From Rhipicephalus microplus (Eukaryota; Arthropoda; Arachnida; Ixodida; Ixodidae), in NCBI RefSeq assembly GCF_043290135.1, contig NC_134701.1, forward strand, positions 206,953,101 to 207,017,100: a stretch of DNA of 64,000 nt, written 5' to 3'. Below the pieces are notes generated by a model, which searched no databases, was not told the DNA's origin, and saw only the letters and a program-made list of their open reading frames with translations. Below, piece after piece: positions 21,598-31,003 of this stretch. The position numbers and the translations under genes were made by a program. Positions within the stretch are counted from its first letter, which is position 1. Each line of letters starts with the position of its first letter.

Positions 21598-21631
21598 GGT
21601 ACTGGGATCGGTACCCAGCACCTCCACCAGA
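21598..21631 (-). other. Primer-binding-site-like sequence beside the 5' LTR
   Basis: In element orientation, two bases after the LTR, the sequence starts TGGTGGAGGTGCTGGG. The + strand therefore reads as a tRNA 3' end: a 17-nt stem-loop (ctggg/cccag, 21,602-21,618), 7 nt (cacctcc), a, cca. The start TGGTGGAGG is shared with the element at 47,008-47,020. The priming tRNA is not identified. Confidence 0.6.
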
Positions 21632-21770
21632 TGTCACGGGGTCGTGACGTGGCCGAAAACAGGAGACGTCGTGTTGGGATTTGACTGTTTATTTGGGCGA
21701 ACCTGTGCCCAGTAAACGGAAAGTCCGATTACAGCAGCAGTCCTGCACAGATAGCAGTCTCGGACTGATA
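21632..21770 (-). repeat. 5' LTR of the Ty3/gypsy element, first part
   Basis: Matches 18,907-19,045 with about six differences, ending at ctcggactgata where the LINE is inserted. Confidence 0.92.
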
Positions 21771-21916
21771 CAAAGAGAAGTTGATTAACTTCAAACTCAA
21801 AAAAACTCTTTACATCATTTATTCATACAGTGCTCGTTTAGACACCACTCTTGTGCACTATGGGGCATACAAACTGCATTATCCATAGAGGAAATTAGCA
21901 GCACATACACAGATCT

Positions 21917-21945
21917 ATACATATATATATATATACATACATACT

Positions 21946-22025
<80 letters not shown>

Positions 22026-22062
22026 TATACATACATATACATGTACACATACATACATACAA
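21917..22062. repeat. (AT)n/(AC)n microsatellite in LINE 3' region
   Basis: Alternating tatatata, catacata and cacacaca blocks. It lies within the non-coding 3' part of the LINE at 21,771-25,906. Confidence 0.85.
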
Positions 22063-22377
22063 GTTTGTGCTAAACTACGCATAAATTCGTAAAAAAACCA
22101 CAGATATATATTTACAATGACATATACATATATTTACAACAGATCGTGAACATGGGTAGGCATATTTACAATACTTCAACTGGCGCTATACATACACTTG
22201 TAACACAATGTTTTGGGGAGAAGGGGGTTAGTAGGGGATTAAGGGGGTGCGAAGTTTCGCACCTCTGACGAAAAAAAACTTTGTGTGCCAGCGGCGAAGG
22301 AACTGGTCCTCCCCGCCAGCTTCCAGTTGCTTGGCCAAGTACTGCACTATTTTCTGCCTGATCATGGCTAGTGCTGG

Positions 22378-24313
22378 TTAGGCCGCTGTCACTGGGGTGT
22401 TCTTTACCTCAGCAAGGCACCGGCGTTTCCAAATCACAAAGAGTGTGATTGAAATCACCAGCCTTGCGAAGCAGCCCCTATTCCTTTCGATGGCCGGGGG
22501 AGGGCGGATGCTGAAGCACCTCGCAACCAGGCGCCATACCGACTTGGCCGCCCCGCTTTCTAACAACGCGTGGGAGATCGTTTCCTCAGCGCGGCAATTA
22601 GAACACTGGCTATTCGGCGTGATGCCGAAACGGTGCAGGCGATGTCTCGTGGGCCAAACTTGCCACTTGCACTTTCACTCGAAGTCATGTACTTCGCGCG
22701 GTCGGTACTTATTGATTTTTTGTTTGCACAGTCCTAGACTTTTGATGTGCTCCTTTTCTTCTTCGGACAACTGGTTTTCTGTTAGCGCTTCGACAATTCG
22801 GGCGGGTGGGTCCTTGTCAATGTCGCAGTTCGGGGCTTCTTTTCCTATGATCTTTGTCGTAGTTGCCGCCATCCTGTAAAAGTGTGAGGGCGCTTCCGCG
22901 TGCGGGCTAGTGTGTTTGTGGTTTTCCAGATAGTGTGTGATGGTGCTTGTCCAGAAGTTGATTAGATTCTTCCCAACGTAACTGGCTGCGTAATAAAGCA
23001 TGCGGGTAATCTTGAGGGCCAGTATCTGGCTGGTCATTTGTACGTGTGGGAGACCGAGGCCACCTTTGTCCTCGGGTAGTTGAAGGAGGTGTCGCTTGAC
23101 TGGTGCTGGTTTCCCTTCCCATAGCAAATCGGTGATCACGGCGTTCAGTTGGCTCGCGGTTTTCCTAGGGATCACCGCTACCCTACTGGCGTAGAACGCC
23201 AACGCGCAAACGGTGGTCCTTGCTGCCAGCGCTTTTTCACGTAACGTAAGGTTTAGGAGGCGAATGCGGGCAGCTGCCTGCTTTGCCCTCTCGAGGGCTC
23301 TCTGCCACGTGGCTGGTGCCACCCCTTCACTGGAGAAGTAGATTCCCAGTACTTTAACGATGGACACCACTTCGATGTTTCCTAGGGCTTCACTAGGGAA
23401 AGTTCCAAATAGCATCGCCTTGCTCTTGTCCGCATTTATCGCCGCTCCGGATGCCTGCGCGTATCTTGTGAACGTCGCACTGATGGCTTGGAGCCTGCTT
23501 TCATCCCGAACAAACAGGGAAATGTCGTCCGCGTATGCCAGCACTTTCACCTGCTCCTGGCCCGTCAGTGGGAAGCCCCGAATGCCTTCATGCGCAATAA
23601 CTTGTGATCAGCGGCTCGCACGACATGACAAAAAAGGTCGGGCCCAATGGGCATACTTGCCTTATGCCTCTGCTATACTTGAATGCCGGCGTTGCGACTC
23701 CGTTTATTAGAACGGTGCAAGTTAGGTTCTCGTACAAAGTTTTTGCCAGTTTTATAAAACTTGCCGGTAAGCCAAACTCCTGCATCACGTCGAAGAGGTA
23801 ATGGTGTCGTACCCTGTCAAAAGCTTTAGCTTGGTCTAGGGAAATGAAAACACCATTGAAACCTCTTGTCGTCGCGTATTCGAAAGAGTCACGGATCACT
23901 GTGAGGTTCGCAAAAAGCGACCTTGCTGGAATCGCGCACGTTTGGTACGGGCTAATGATGTCCGGTAACAGGAGCTTGAGCCTGTTGTTCAGTATAGTGG
24001 CTACCAGCTTGTAATCGGTGTTCAAAAGCGTGATTGGACGCCACGCCGTGGGCTCGTTTGGTTGTGCACCCTCTTTGTGTAGTAGGACAATTTTACCCAC
24101 TCCGAAGGAGTCTGGTTTCTTAAAGGACCTGAAGATCGCATTTACCATCGCGAGCAAGGGTTCTTCGAGAACTTCGAGAAAAGTCACATAGAAGGCTGCA
24201 GTCAGGCCATCAGCGCCTGGGGCAGAATTGGGGGTCATGCTTCTTATGGCTTCGCGAAGCTCTGCAGGGGAGACTTCAGCGGTAAGGGTTGCTGGCTCCT
24301 CCTCCTCCTTAAT
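22378..24313 (-). pseudogene. LINE reverse transcriptase and C-terminal region, broken
   Basis: Begins after a TGA at about 24,312. RT fingers and palm follow (NSAPGADGLTAAFY, WRPITLLNTDYKL, FISLDQAKAFDRV). A one-base frameshift near 23,595 precedes the catalytic YADD (VLAYADDISLFV, about 23,527). Thumb-like and C-terminal sequence (LWEGKPAPVKRHLL) runs to a nonsense codon at about 22,673, after which the same frame continues with a cysteine-containing tail (CSNCRAEET). It would reverse-transcribe element RNA at the nicked target; now inactive. Confidence 0.87.
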
Positions 24314-24820
24314 TCACTGCAGATGTTTGCTAAGTTCTTTGACATGGTCGGGTCCCCGATTGGTGTCTATTGGTTCGGTGTCTTGGAACTGTATGGTGAA
24401 GTACTCTCTGAAGATGTTCTCAATTTCTGCTGGGTCGTCGGTTACAGAACCGTCTAAGCGCTTTGCCTCTGTATTTCGCAAACAGCCATTTCCGCGTACT
24501 TCCCTCACATCAACTCCGGTCGCCGTGCCCAACAGTCCATGCTCACTTTTAGGTCGCCTCATGGTATCTCTGAGGAGTTGATTGTATTGCTCCTCGAGCG
24601 AGGTCAAGTACTCTGTTTTACATGAGGTCAACGTGTAGGCTGCCTTGATGATCTGCATTCGGCGAAGAAGTTCTTTCATCTTTTGTGTATGACGTCTTTT
24701 TCTGGCTTTGCCTTCTTTTTGTAACAGGGCCTTCCATTCTTCTTTAAGTTTATCCCACAGAGGGGGGGGGGGGGTAATATGTCCGGCATTTTCTACTGAT
24801 ACGCTGATGGCAGCTTTCAA
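24314..24820 (-). pseudogene. LINE ORF2 linker between endonuclease and RT
   Basis: An open 168-codon stretch, basic and helical in character (KEGKARKRRHTQKMKELLRR), continuing the endonuclease frame beyond the SINE. It ends at an in-frame TGA, after which the RT frame resumes in the same phase. Confidence 0.8.
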
Positions 24821-24831
24821 GTTTTCTACGC

Positions 24832-25079
24832 TGCCCCGCCGTGGTGGTCTAGTGGCTAAGGTACTCGGCTGCTGACCCGCAGGGCGCGGGTTCGAATCCC
24901 GGCTGCGGTGGCTGCATTTCCGATGGAGGCGGAAATGTTGTAGGCCCGTGTGCTCAGATTTGGGTGCACGTTAAAGAACGCCAGGTGGTCTAAATTTCCG
25001 GAGCCCTCCACTACGGCGTCTCTCATAATCATATAGTGGTTTTGGGACGTTAAACCCCACATATCAATCAATCAAATCA
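24832..25079 (+). mobile_element. Ruka-like SINE inserted in the LINE
   Basis: A near-consensus full-length copy, with intact A-box (tggtctagtggctaagg) and B-box (gggttcgaatccc) regions and the tail ccacatatcaatcaatc. It is flanked by gttttctacgc at 24,821-24,831 and 25,080-25,090. It lies opposite in orientation to the LINE and disrupts its ORF2, so it is the youngest of the three nested insertions. Confidence 0.95.
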
Positions 25080-25906
25080 GTTTTCTACGCAAGTCTCATC
25101 TCTCAGCAGCTCAGCGTCTATTCTCCAGCTATTGTTATCAGAGTGCGGGCCGGGGGATCCCTTTACCATCGTGACAAGCGGGGCATAATCCGTCTTCTCT
25201 TTCAGGTTGGCCGGGAGCGCGAGTACTTCGCATCCTTCAACCAAAGGGAGGAGGAGGTCCGGAAAGTACATCCGGTCTATTCTACTTCCTGCTGATCTAG
25301 AGGTACGGGTTGCTACGAAGCGGTCTTTATAGAGGTGTACCCATATGTCCGAGAGGTTTAGGTGCCGAAGGGTTTTCACCAACTCTTTTGCATTGTAGGT
25401 TGATCTTTCTTGGCTTGGTCCCCTCACGTCCCGGTTAGAATCTACCACGCAATTAAAATCACCGACCAGTACGTGGGGAATGGGCTCTAGGAGGAGTTCG
25501 TGCATCTCTTGAAAGAACTTATTCGTATGTTTTCTTGTCACGGGGGCATAGACGTTCACAATGCGAATCTTTTTGCCTTCGATGAAAATGTCAATCATTA
25601 TGTACCGACCATTCGCCCCGAAAATACAATGGGATTTTGATCGAAATCGGCCTGATACAAATATTACTCCGACCCCGCATGCTCTCGTGGTCGCCAGAGA
25701 GAAAAAGACGTCGGTATGATGATCTCTGCGGAAATTAACCACATCCAGCGGCGTTCGGAAATTCGCCTCTTGAATAAAGAGGAGGTCTATGTTCTGGTTC
25801 CTAGCGAAACCTAGGATGGCTGCTTGTTTCGCCCTATCTCTAAACCCTCGGATATTCAACGTAGCCAATTTCAAAAAGGCCATCAAAAACCTTAAAAAGA
25901 AGAAAA
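25080..25906 (-). pseudogene. LINE AP endonuclease domain
   Basis: Starts MAFLKLATLNIRG at 25,883. APE-type endonuclease motifs are present: LNIRG (Asn), FIQEANF (Glu), VNVYAP, LVGDFNCV (Asp/Asn). At the last motif, where SDH is usual, TDYAPLV is seen, so the catalytic His appears to be Tyr. The domain would nick the target to prime reverse transcription. The frame is otherwise open until the SINE at 25,079. Confidence 0.88.
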
Positions 25907-25918
25907 CTCGGACTGATA

Positions 25919-26186
25919 GCGGCGAACGGAGCGTTGGCCTTCGCTCAACTACTGACAAGCGGTGAAGCGCGTCGGCATTTATACTCTTGCCATCGAATGT
26001 TCTAGCGTTATCGCTGGCGGGGGCGTAGGTTCCAGAACAATCTGTACCATTCGCACAGTGGGCGTGATCTTATCGAAATGATCTACTACAGTCCGGAACC
26101 TTCTCGAAAACTGCAGGTGCGGTTTGCGCTGAGAATCGTGTAGTGTTTTGGGACGATAACGAAAACTTGGGAAATAGAACGCGGCA
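25919..26186 (-). repeat. 5' LTR of the Ty3/gypsy element, second part
   Basis: Resumes at gcggcgaacgg exactly where 21,770 stopped and matches 19,046-19,313 with about twelve differences. With 21,632-21,770 it makes 407 bp. Confidence 0.92.
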
Positions 26187-26190
26187 ATAT

Positions 26191-26709
26191 GAAGCTATTC
26201 CATCGCCTGCAGTGCTTAAATCGCAATCTTTTTGTCTCAAGTAAGGAACAAAATAAGAGCGCACACTATTGAGTGATATTCCTTCGAAGTCTTCTCAACC
26301 TTAGGTCCAGACGAACCTAAATCAGGCGTTCATTTTTGAAGGGCAATGGGTTCAAGTCTGCAAGTGCTTATAATTTCTCGGACAGCACGCTTGAAGACAG
26401 CACCGTGCGTGCACCGTTCGCATTTTGCTGGTTTTCACTGGTGGTTTCGCACTGTGTCGTAACGAAGCAAGTTTGTGATGTGGTGTTGTGGTCAGATAAT
26501 AATATAGTGCAAAGCGACTGAAGCTAGTACGCACAGTTTTTGATGACTAGAGTTTCGGCATCAGTGAGTGCACCATGACACCAAAAAGAGAACTTGTGGC
26601 GACTTTCACAATTAAGCCATCACACATCAGTGTTGTATTTTTTTACAAACGTGGTCACATGCCGAGAATAATTAAGACTTGAGTAGACGTACGGTAAGGG
26701 CTAAACAAA
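26191..26709. other. No recognisable gene
   Basis: Nothing recognised. This lies inside the expected span of the cycle-like gene, but no PAS-B or linker exon is visible. Confidence 0.35.
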
Positions 26710-26970
26710 CCCGCCACAGTATTCTAATGGCTAAGGTAATCGGCTGCTGACCCGCAGGTCGCGGGATCGGATCCCGCCCGCGGCGGCAGCATTTCCGATG
26801 GAGGCGGAAATGCTTGAGGCCCGTGTGCTTAGGTTTAGGTTCATGTTAAAGAAACTCAGGTTGTCGAAATTTCTGGACTATGGTCCAGAATTTTAAAATG
26901 GTCCAGAAAAAGACTATGGACTATCACTATGGTCTCTGTCATCATCATGTGGTGGTTTTGGGACACTACA
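26710..26970 (+). mobile_element. Diverged Ruka-like SINE with internal duplication
   Basis: The head (cccgccacag ... ctaaggtaatcggctgctga, then gcgggatcggatcccg) and body (ttccgatggaggcggaaatg) are recognisable but mutated. At 26,878-26,935 the words ggactatggtccag and ggtccagaaaaag recur, an internal duplication not in other copies. The end is gtggttttgggacactacac. No clear flanking duplication, so this is an old copy. Confidence 0.82.
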
Positions 26971-27323
26971 CCACAAGAAGTAATTTAGTAGTAGTATGAA
27001 AAAACATGTTGAAAAAACACTTTTTACACGACGTGTAATACCATCATTGTCTACAACTCTCATGGTGTCTACTTGTTTCGCTTCGAAGACAGAGGGGACA
27101 GTTTTCTTCCAATTCTTGTTGTTTTGAACGACGTGCTATTTTCATCCTGGAACACAATAAGTTTGTTAAAAGATCATGAATGATTTTAAAAGCACAAGAA
27201 ATATCCAATATCAAATATGTGAAACAAGTTTATCAACAATTTCACGCTCAAATGAGACTGTGATATACTCGTGTATACTTACCTCGATTGCCTGTAGTTT
27301 TACGCTCTGTTTCTTCATCCTAG
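26971..27323. other. Intron-like sequence before the last cycle-like exon
   Basis: No repeats or genes recognised. A pyrimidine-rich run (gctctgtttcttcatcctag) ends it and forms a good 3' splice site. Confidence 0.45.
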
Positions 27324-27494
27324 ATCTAGACCTGGTGAACAGCCTCGAGTCGGGACACCCTGACTGCCGGAAGTCAGGGCAACAGTGTAGGAAACGACGA
27401 GGCGGACATGGCGGTCATCATGAGCTTACTGGGAGCGGACGCTGGACTTGGTGGACCGGTGGACTTCGGTGGCACGCCACGGCCCTTGCCTTGA
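27324..27494 (+). pseudogene. cyc: cycle-like terminal exon (C-terminal transactivation domain)
   Basis: After the acceptor, one frame gives [12 protein letters not shown] different frame then gives [26 protein letters not shown] and GGTPRPLP, and a stop at 27,492-27,494. The last three strings match the highly conserved BMAL1/CYCLE C-terminus (family: [24 protein letters not shown] and an LPWPL ending), which recruits CBP and CRY in animals that keep it. The frame change between 27,355 and 27,390, the Glu to Gly change and loss of the conserved Trp indicate decay. Confidence 0.88.
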
Positions 27495-29419
27495 TACATC
27501 CGTGCGCGCACCTGTTCACGTGAACCTTTCGCGAATCGTTCGTTGCGTCGAGCAGAGAAGAAAACAGCATCTATGGAGACACATGCGAAGACATCGCAAC
27601 TAGTCTGTATTTCCGCCTAAGTGTGTATACGTTACCGCACACAGCTTGAAGTAACGCTTCGGTAAGGACCGAGCCAAGCAGGAAACGTTTCAAAGAATTG
27701 ACGTCCATCTCTTCCAGCGCGGTTCGCAGTAAACCACGTGGTGTGCTTGTCGTAAAGTGCTGGTTTTATTACTTGGGCTTCCTGTGTGTTAACAGCGATG
27801 TCGTTTGTGCTCCACTATTTCCCTGTCCACAGATTGACGTGGGACCATGCCATACAGCCTCTTCGCAAGCATCGTTAAGATAAACTCTATGCCCTTGCTG
27901 CGCATTACCTGAATGCGTAAACCCGCGCATTTGGAATCGCAGGCTGGAGAAAAAGATTAACTAAGGAGCACTTAGACGAAGCCCTGCGCTGACAGTGGCA
28001 AAGATCACTTGCGATAGGACTGGAGCACGTTAGAAGCTGTTTGTACAGTACTCGTAAAACTGACAAAACAAGTGTCGGATTTACCTCGCGTCTGCGTCGT
28101 CTCCTTAGCAAAGCGTCAGCTGATGCCCATACTGTGAGTTTTCGAAGGCACGTGATCTGATGCGAGCGTTGGTTGACACGCAGTTGTAAGTGATATAGGA
28201 ACGATTCTGTTTACGCATCATGTCATATTCGATACGTCTGGTCATCGCAGCTGTGTTGGCGACATGATGTGAGCTTTGATACCACGGAATATACCGAAAC
28301 ACCGCTAGAATTGCGGCGAAGGTAAATAAAGGTAAAATTGAGCTACAGTACAAGTCACGTTGTGTAAGTTTAAACGGTCTGCTTGAATCACGTTGTGTTT
28401 CAATCACGATGATATTAACGATAATAGTGAAGGCTTTGTCCATGTCATAAATTCCGCAAGCAAATCGTGATGTGCAGCCAACTAAATTGAGCGATGATTG
28501 TGTGTTTGCCATAAGGTGACCATTGCGAAAGTGGTATGATAAAATAAATAGCGCAATCACATTTCATGGTGTGTATGAGGAAAACCTACGGCAGTGTGCT
28601 CGTAAAATAAAGAACCAAATATGCGAATATTTTTGTCCCGATCAAGGTCATTTTATGAGGTTGCGATGTTATTGTTCCATGACCTATTGTAATAAAGTTA
28701 TTCGCTTTCTTTTGTTCAAAATGCATATGTTTGAAGGATTATCACATGTTTGTTGCTGTTGTCGTTATTCTTGTGCCCTTGGGCCTTTGAAGGGTTGTTT
28801 TTTTTGCAAGCTCCACAACGAGGAATTCTGTGACAGAAAGGAGATGTTTCTAATGAGCCTAGCTCTGGGTACTCATCACACAGGTAACACACGACCTCGA
28901 TTGGAAACATTATATTTAGCAATGGCTTGGGCATTAGAAACTTTATCGCTAAATGTTCACGCGGAACACTGCGCTACGAAGCTACCCAAAGGTGCTACTT
29001 TGCTAATCGGTGTGATTATCGGCGAGCCTTGTTACAGCGAGTGAGCTTTGCCGGATCCTGCAAGGTAGCGAAGGCTTATGAAAGAAAAAAACGATAGCCA
29101 TACATTCATAGCATGAACACACAAGAAAATGGGCGAAGATTTCTCGGAACAAAGATCTATTTGAGAGTAAATGTGTCCTTGTTCTTGGACGAGGACGAAT
29201 TTTTCTTCAAGTAGAACAATTTTGTCTACGTACTCTTATTCTTTTGTTAACGAGTGAGGGAGACAGCTAAACAAAGAATAGAGGCAGGGAGGTTAATCAA
29301 GATAGGACATTGGTCATTGGGCTACCCTACAGAACCAGAAATCTATGGTAGAAGAATGGCTCACATAGTAAAACATCTTCACTAAAAGAAGGTCAGCCCT
29401 ACCATCAATTCGCACTGTA
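27495..29419. other. No recognisable gene
   Basis: The first few hundred bases may be the former 3' UTR of the cycle-like gene. ORFs at 28,105-28,560 (-) and 28,523-29,044 (+) lack any family resemblance or splice support. Confidence 0.35.
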
Positions 29420-29830
29420 TGTGGGAACGGCCAATTTTTTTAGCCCATTGGCTGAGACAATCGACATTAGTGTGTGGCACCACGGGTTCGAAACTCAGCG
29501 CAGCCTCGAAGCTTTTCTTTTTTTTATGCGCCAATTTATTTTTAGCGCATTAATAAGGTTGAGAGATACACACTTTCCTCAAGCCTGGGTCTTTAGCCCA
29601 GTGGGTAAGACACTTGCCTTTGGAGAGTGGGGCCCTTGGTTCAAAACTCAGTGCAGCATTGCAAATTTTTCTTTATTGGATACTGAACTTCATGGCACAT
29701 TCACGAGGTTCAGAGACAGTGATGCTGTGCATGCTTAGGTCTTCAGCACAGTGGGTAAGGCACTCGCCTTTAGAGCATGAGGCCGCACGTTCGAAAATCA
29801 ACGCAGCCCACATGTTTTCTTTTGTTTTCT
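29420..29830 (+). repeat. Three tandem tRNA-like units, about 150 bp each
   Basis: A-box-like words (tagcccattgg, tagcccagtggg, cagcacagtggg) lie at 29,441, 29,594 and 29,744. B-box-like words (gggttcgaaactc, tggttcaaaactc, cgttcgaaaatc) follow about 50 bp later in each, then T-rich runs. In unit 2 the anticodon loop could be ctttgga, suggesting a tRNA-Gln(TTG) ancestor. Stems are imperfect, so these are not counted as functional tRNA genes. Probably tandemly amplified tRNA-derived repeats. Confidence 0.65.
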
Positions 29831-30099
29831 ATGTTTGCTTTTTCAGTGCCATTCGTATTAAGTGACAAATAGATGAATGGATGAACAGATATTTTTAATC
29901 ACTGAGGTGGCTTCCATACCGTATACGTATATAGAAGTTCCACTAACCGTCTCCTTTTCGAGTAGTGTAAGTAAATCAAGCCATTAATCAATCTGCAGGT
30001 AAGTACACATGGAGAATATGTGTAGAGGTTACAAACTGCAGGCTGGAGGTGATTGATAAGCGTGAAATTTACTCTAAGAATCTTAGGGATAGCGGCTCA
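29831..30099. other. No recognisable gene
   Basis: Contains a short (gatgaat/gaacaga)-like tract at 29,870-29,895. Nothing else is seen. Confidence 0.4.
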
Positions 30100-30933
30100 A
30101 CTTTAGTGCGACTTAACACCATGTAAAGACGGACCTCCTATGCGCGTAGGAGTCTCCAGAGCTGAAGCTTTCCCGGAATGCATGTCAAAAAGCAGTCGAA
30201 AAGGATGAGGCCCTTATCACCCTTGATAAGGCTTAACTTTGTCTGACGTCACACCATGTAATTACGGATATACCGTGCGTTTATATAGAGCTCCCCGAGC
30301 TCAAGCTTTCCCTGATGCGTTTGCTTTCTCACAATGCATGCCAAAAAAGCAGTCGAAAAAAATGAGGCTGTTATCACCCTTGATAAGGCTTAACTTTTGT
30401 CTGACGTCACACCGTGCAACGAAGGATATAATTGATTGATAAGTGGGGTTTAACGTCCCAAAACCACTATATGATTATGAGAGACGCCGTAGTGGAGGGC
30501 TCCGGAAATTTAGACCACCTGGGGTTCTTTAACGTGCACCCAAATCTGAGCACACGGGCCTACAACATTTCCGCCTCCATCGGAAATGCAGCCGCCGCAG
30601 CCGGGATTTGAACCCGCGCCCTGCGGGCAACGAAGGATATATTATGCGTTTATATTAGAGCTTCACGAGCTGAAGCAGACCTTGATGGGTTGGTTTTCCC
30701 GCAATGAATGTCTGAAAGCAGTCGAAAAAGTATGGGCCCTTATCACCTGTGATAAAGCTCAAGATTTGTCTGGCGTCCCACCATGCAACGAAGGACAAAC
30801 TGTGCTTTTATATTTGTCTCTCGAACTGAAGCTTCCCTTGATGGATTGGCTTCCCGCAATGCATCTCGGAAAGCGGTCGAAAAAGTTCAGGCCTTTATCA
30901 CCCCTGATAAGGCTCAACATTTGTCTGACGTCA
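30100..30933 (+). repeat. Tandem array of a ~158-bp unit, forward block (about 4 units)
   Basis: Each unit runs gaaggatata, a gagctgaagctt word, gcaatgcatg, agcagtcgaaaaag, then ttatcacccttgataaggct and gtctgacgtcacacc. The units carry a palindromic tgacgtca and an inverted pair ttatca/tgataa. Unit 1 is diverged and unit 3 is split by a SINE (30,431-30,626). No stable coding frame is evident; open frames arise because the unit is close to a multiple of three. Confidence 0.88.
30431..30626 (-). mobile_element. 5'-truncated Ruka-like SINE inside the array
   Basis: Flanked by a perfect 15-bp duplication, gcaacgaaggatata (30,416-30,430 and 30,627-30,641). On the minus strand it starts at gcccgcagggcgcgggttc, so the A box is missing. 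The body and the tail (ccccacttatcaatcaatt) are present. 5' truncation is the usual result of incomplete LINE-driven reverse transcription. Confidence 0.93.
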
Positions 30934-31003
30934 TCAGATTTTTATTCGTTTCTGACATCTGCGAAACGAAAAGATGCAATATTAGGTCCACCGCTTCAAG
31001 GTG
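30934..31003. other. Centre of the inverted tandem arrays
   Basis: About 70 bp not related to the repeat unit. Flanking tgacgtca motifs at 30,926-30,933 and 31,004-31,011 face each other as the first elements of each block. Confidence 0.75.

Larger units (their letters stand above)
21771..25906 (-). mobile_element. L1/Tx1-like LINE inserted into the gypsy LTR
   Basis: Flanked by a perfect 12-bp duplication, ctcggactgata (21,759-21,770 and 25,907-25,918). The other LTR supplies the empty site. Minus-strand endonuclease and reverse transcriptase are present; ORF1 is absent, so the copy is 5' truncated a few bases before the endonuclease start. RT words such as WRPITLLNTDYKL and RSLFANLTVIRDSFEYA are typical of the L1/Tx1 group. 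It contains a SINE at 24,832-25,079. Confidence 0.9.
18907..26186 (-). mobile_element. Ty3/gypsy element with internal deletion, host of a nested LINE
   Basis: Two 407-bp LTRs (TG...CA in element orientation) bound a minus-strand pol. The 3' LTR is 18,907-19,313. The 5' LTR is 21,632-21,770 plus 25,919-26,186, split by a LINE. The target-site duplication is atat (18,903-18,906 and 26,187-26,190). The LTRs differ at about 18 of 407 positions by eye. A primer-site-like sequence follows the 5' LTR and is then joined directly to mid-RT, so gag, protease and the RT N-terminus are deleted. RT C-terminus, RNase H and integrase remain, with several breaks. Confidence 0.92.
12084..27494 (+). pseudogene. 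cyc: Decayed cycle/Bmal1-like circadian bHLH-PAS gene
   Basis: Five exon remnants in order encode, in the same order as BMAL1/CYCLE, an acidic linker, the bHLH, the bHLH-PAS linker, the start of PAS-A, and the extreme C-terminal transactivation motif. In the functional protein this is the positive clock factor that pairs with CLOCK and binds E-boxes in the nucleus. Intron phases agree across the first three junctions, so this is a genomic duplicate and not a processed copy. Damage: the invariant basic-region Glu is Gly, the exon-2 donor GT is AT, there are in-frame stops in exons 3 and 4 and a frameshift in the last exon, and the rest of PAS-A and all of PAS-B are not found. About 10 kb of transposons fill the gap. 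Homology is very likely and non-function likely; a functional copy would be expected elsewhere. Confidence 0.82.

Noticed and set aside
28105..29044. Overlapping ORFs of 151 (-) and 173 (+) codons
   Set aside because: No recognisable domain, AT-rich composition and no splice pairs; probably chance.
29441..29820. Functional tRNA-Gln genes
   Set aside because: A and B boxes are recognisable, but acceptor and anticodon stems do not pair well in any of the three units.
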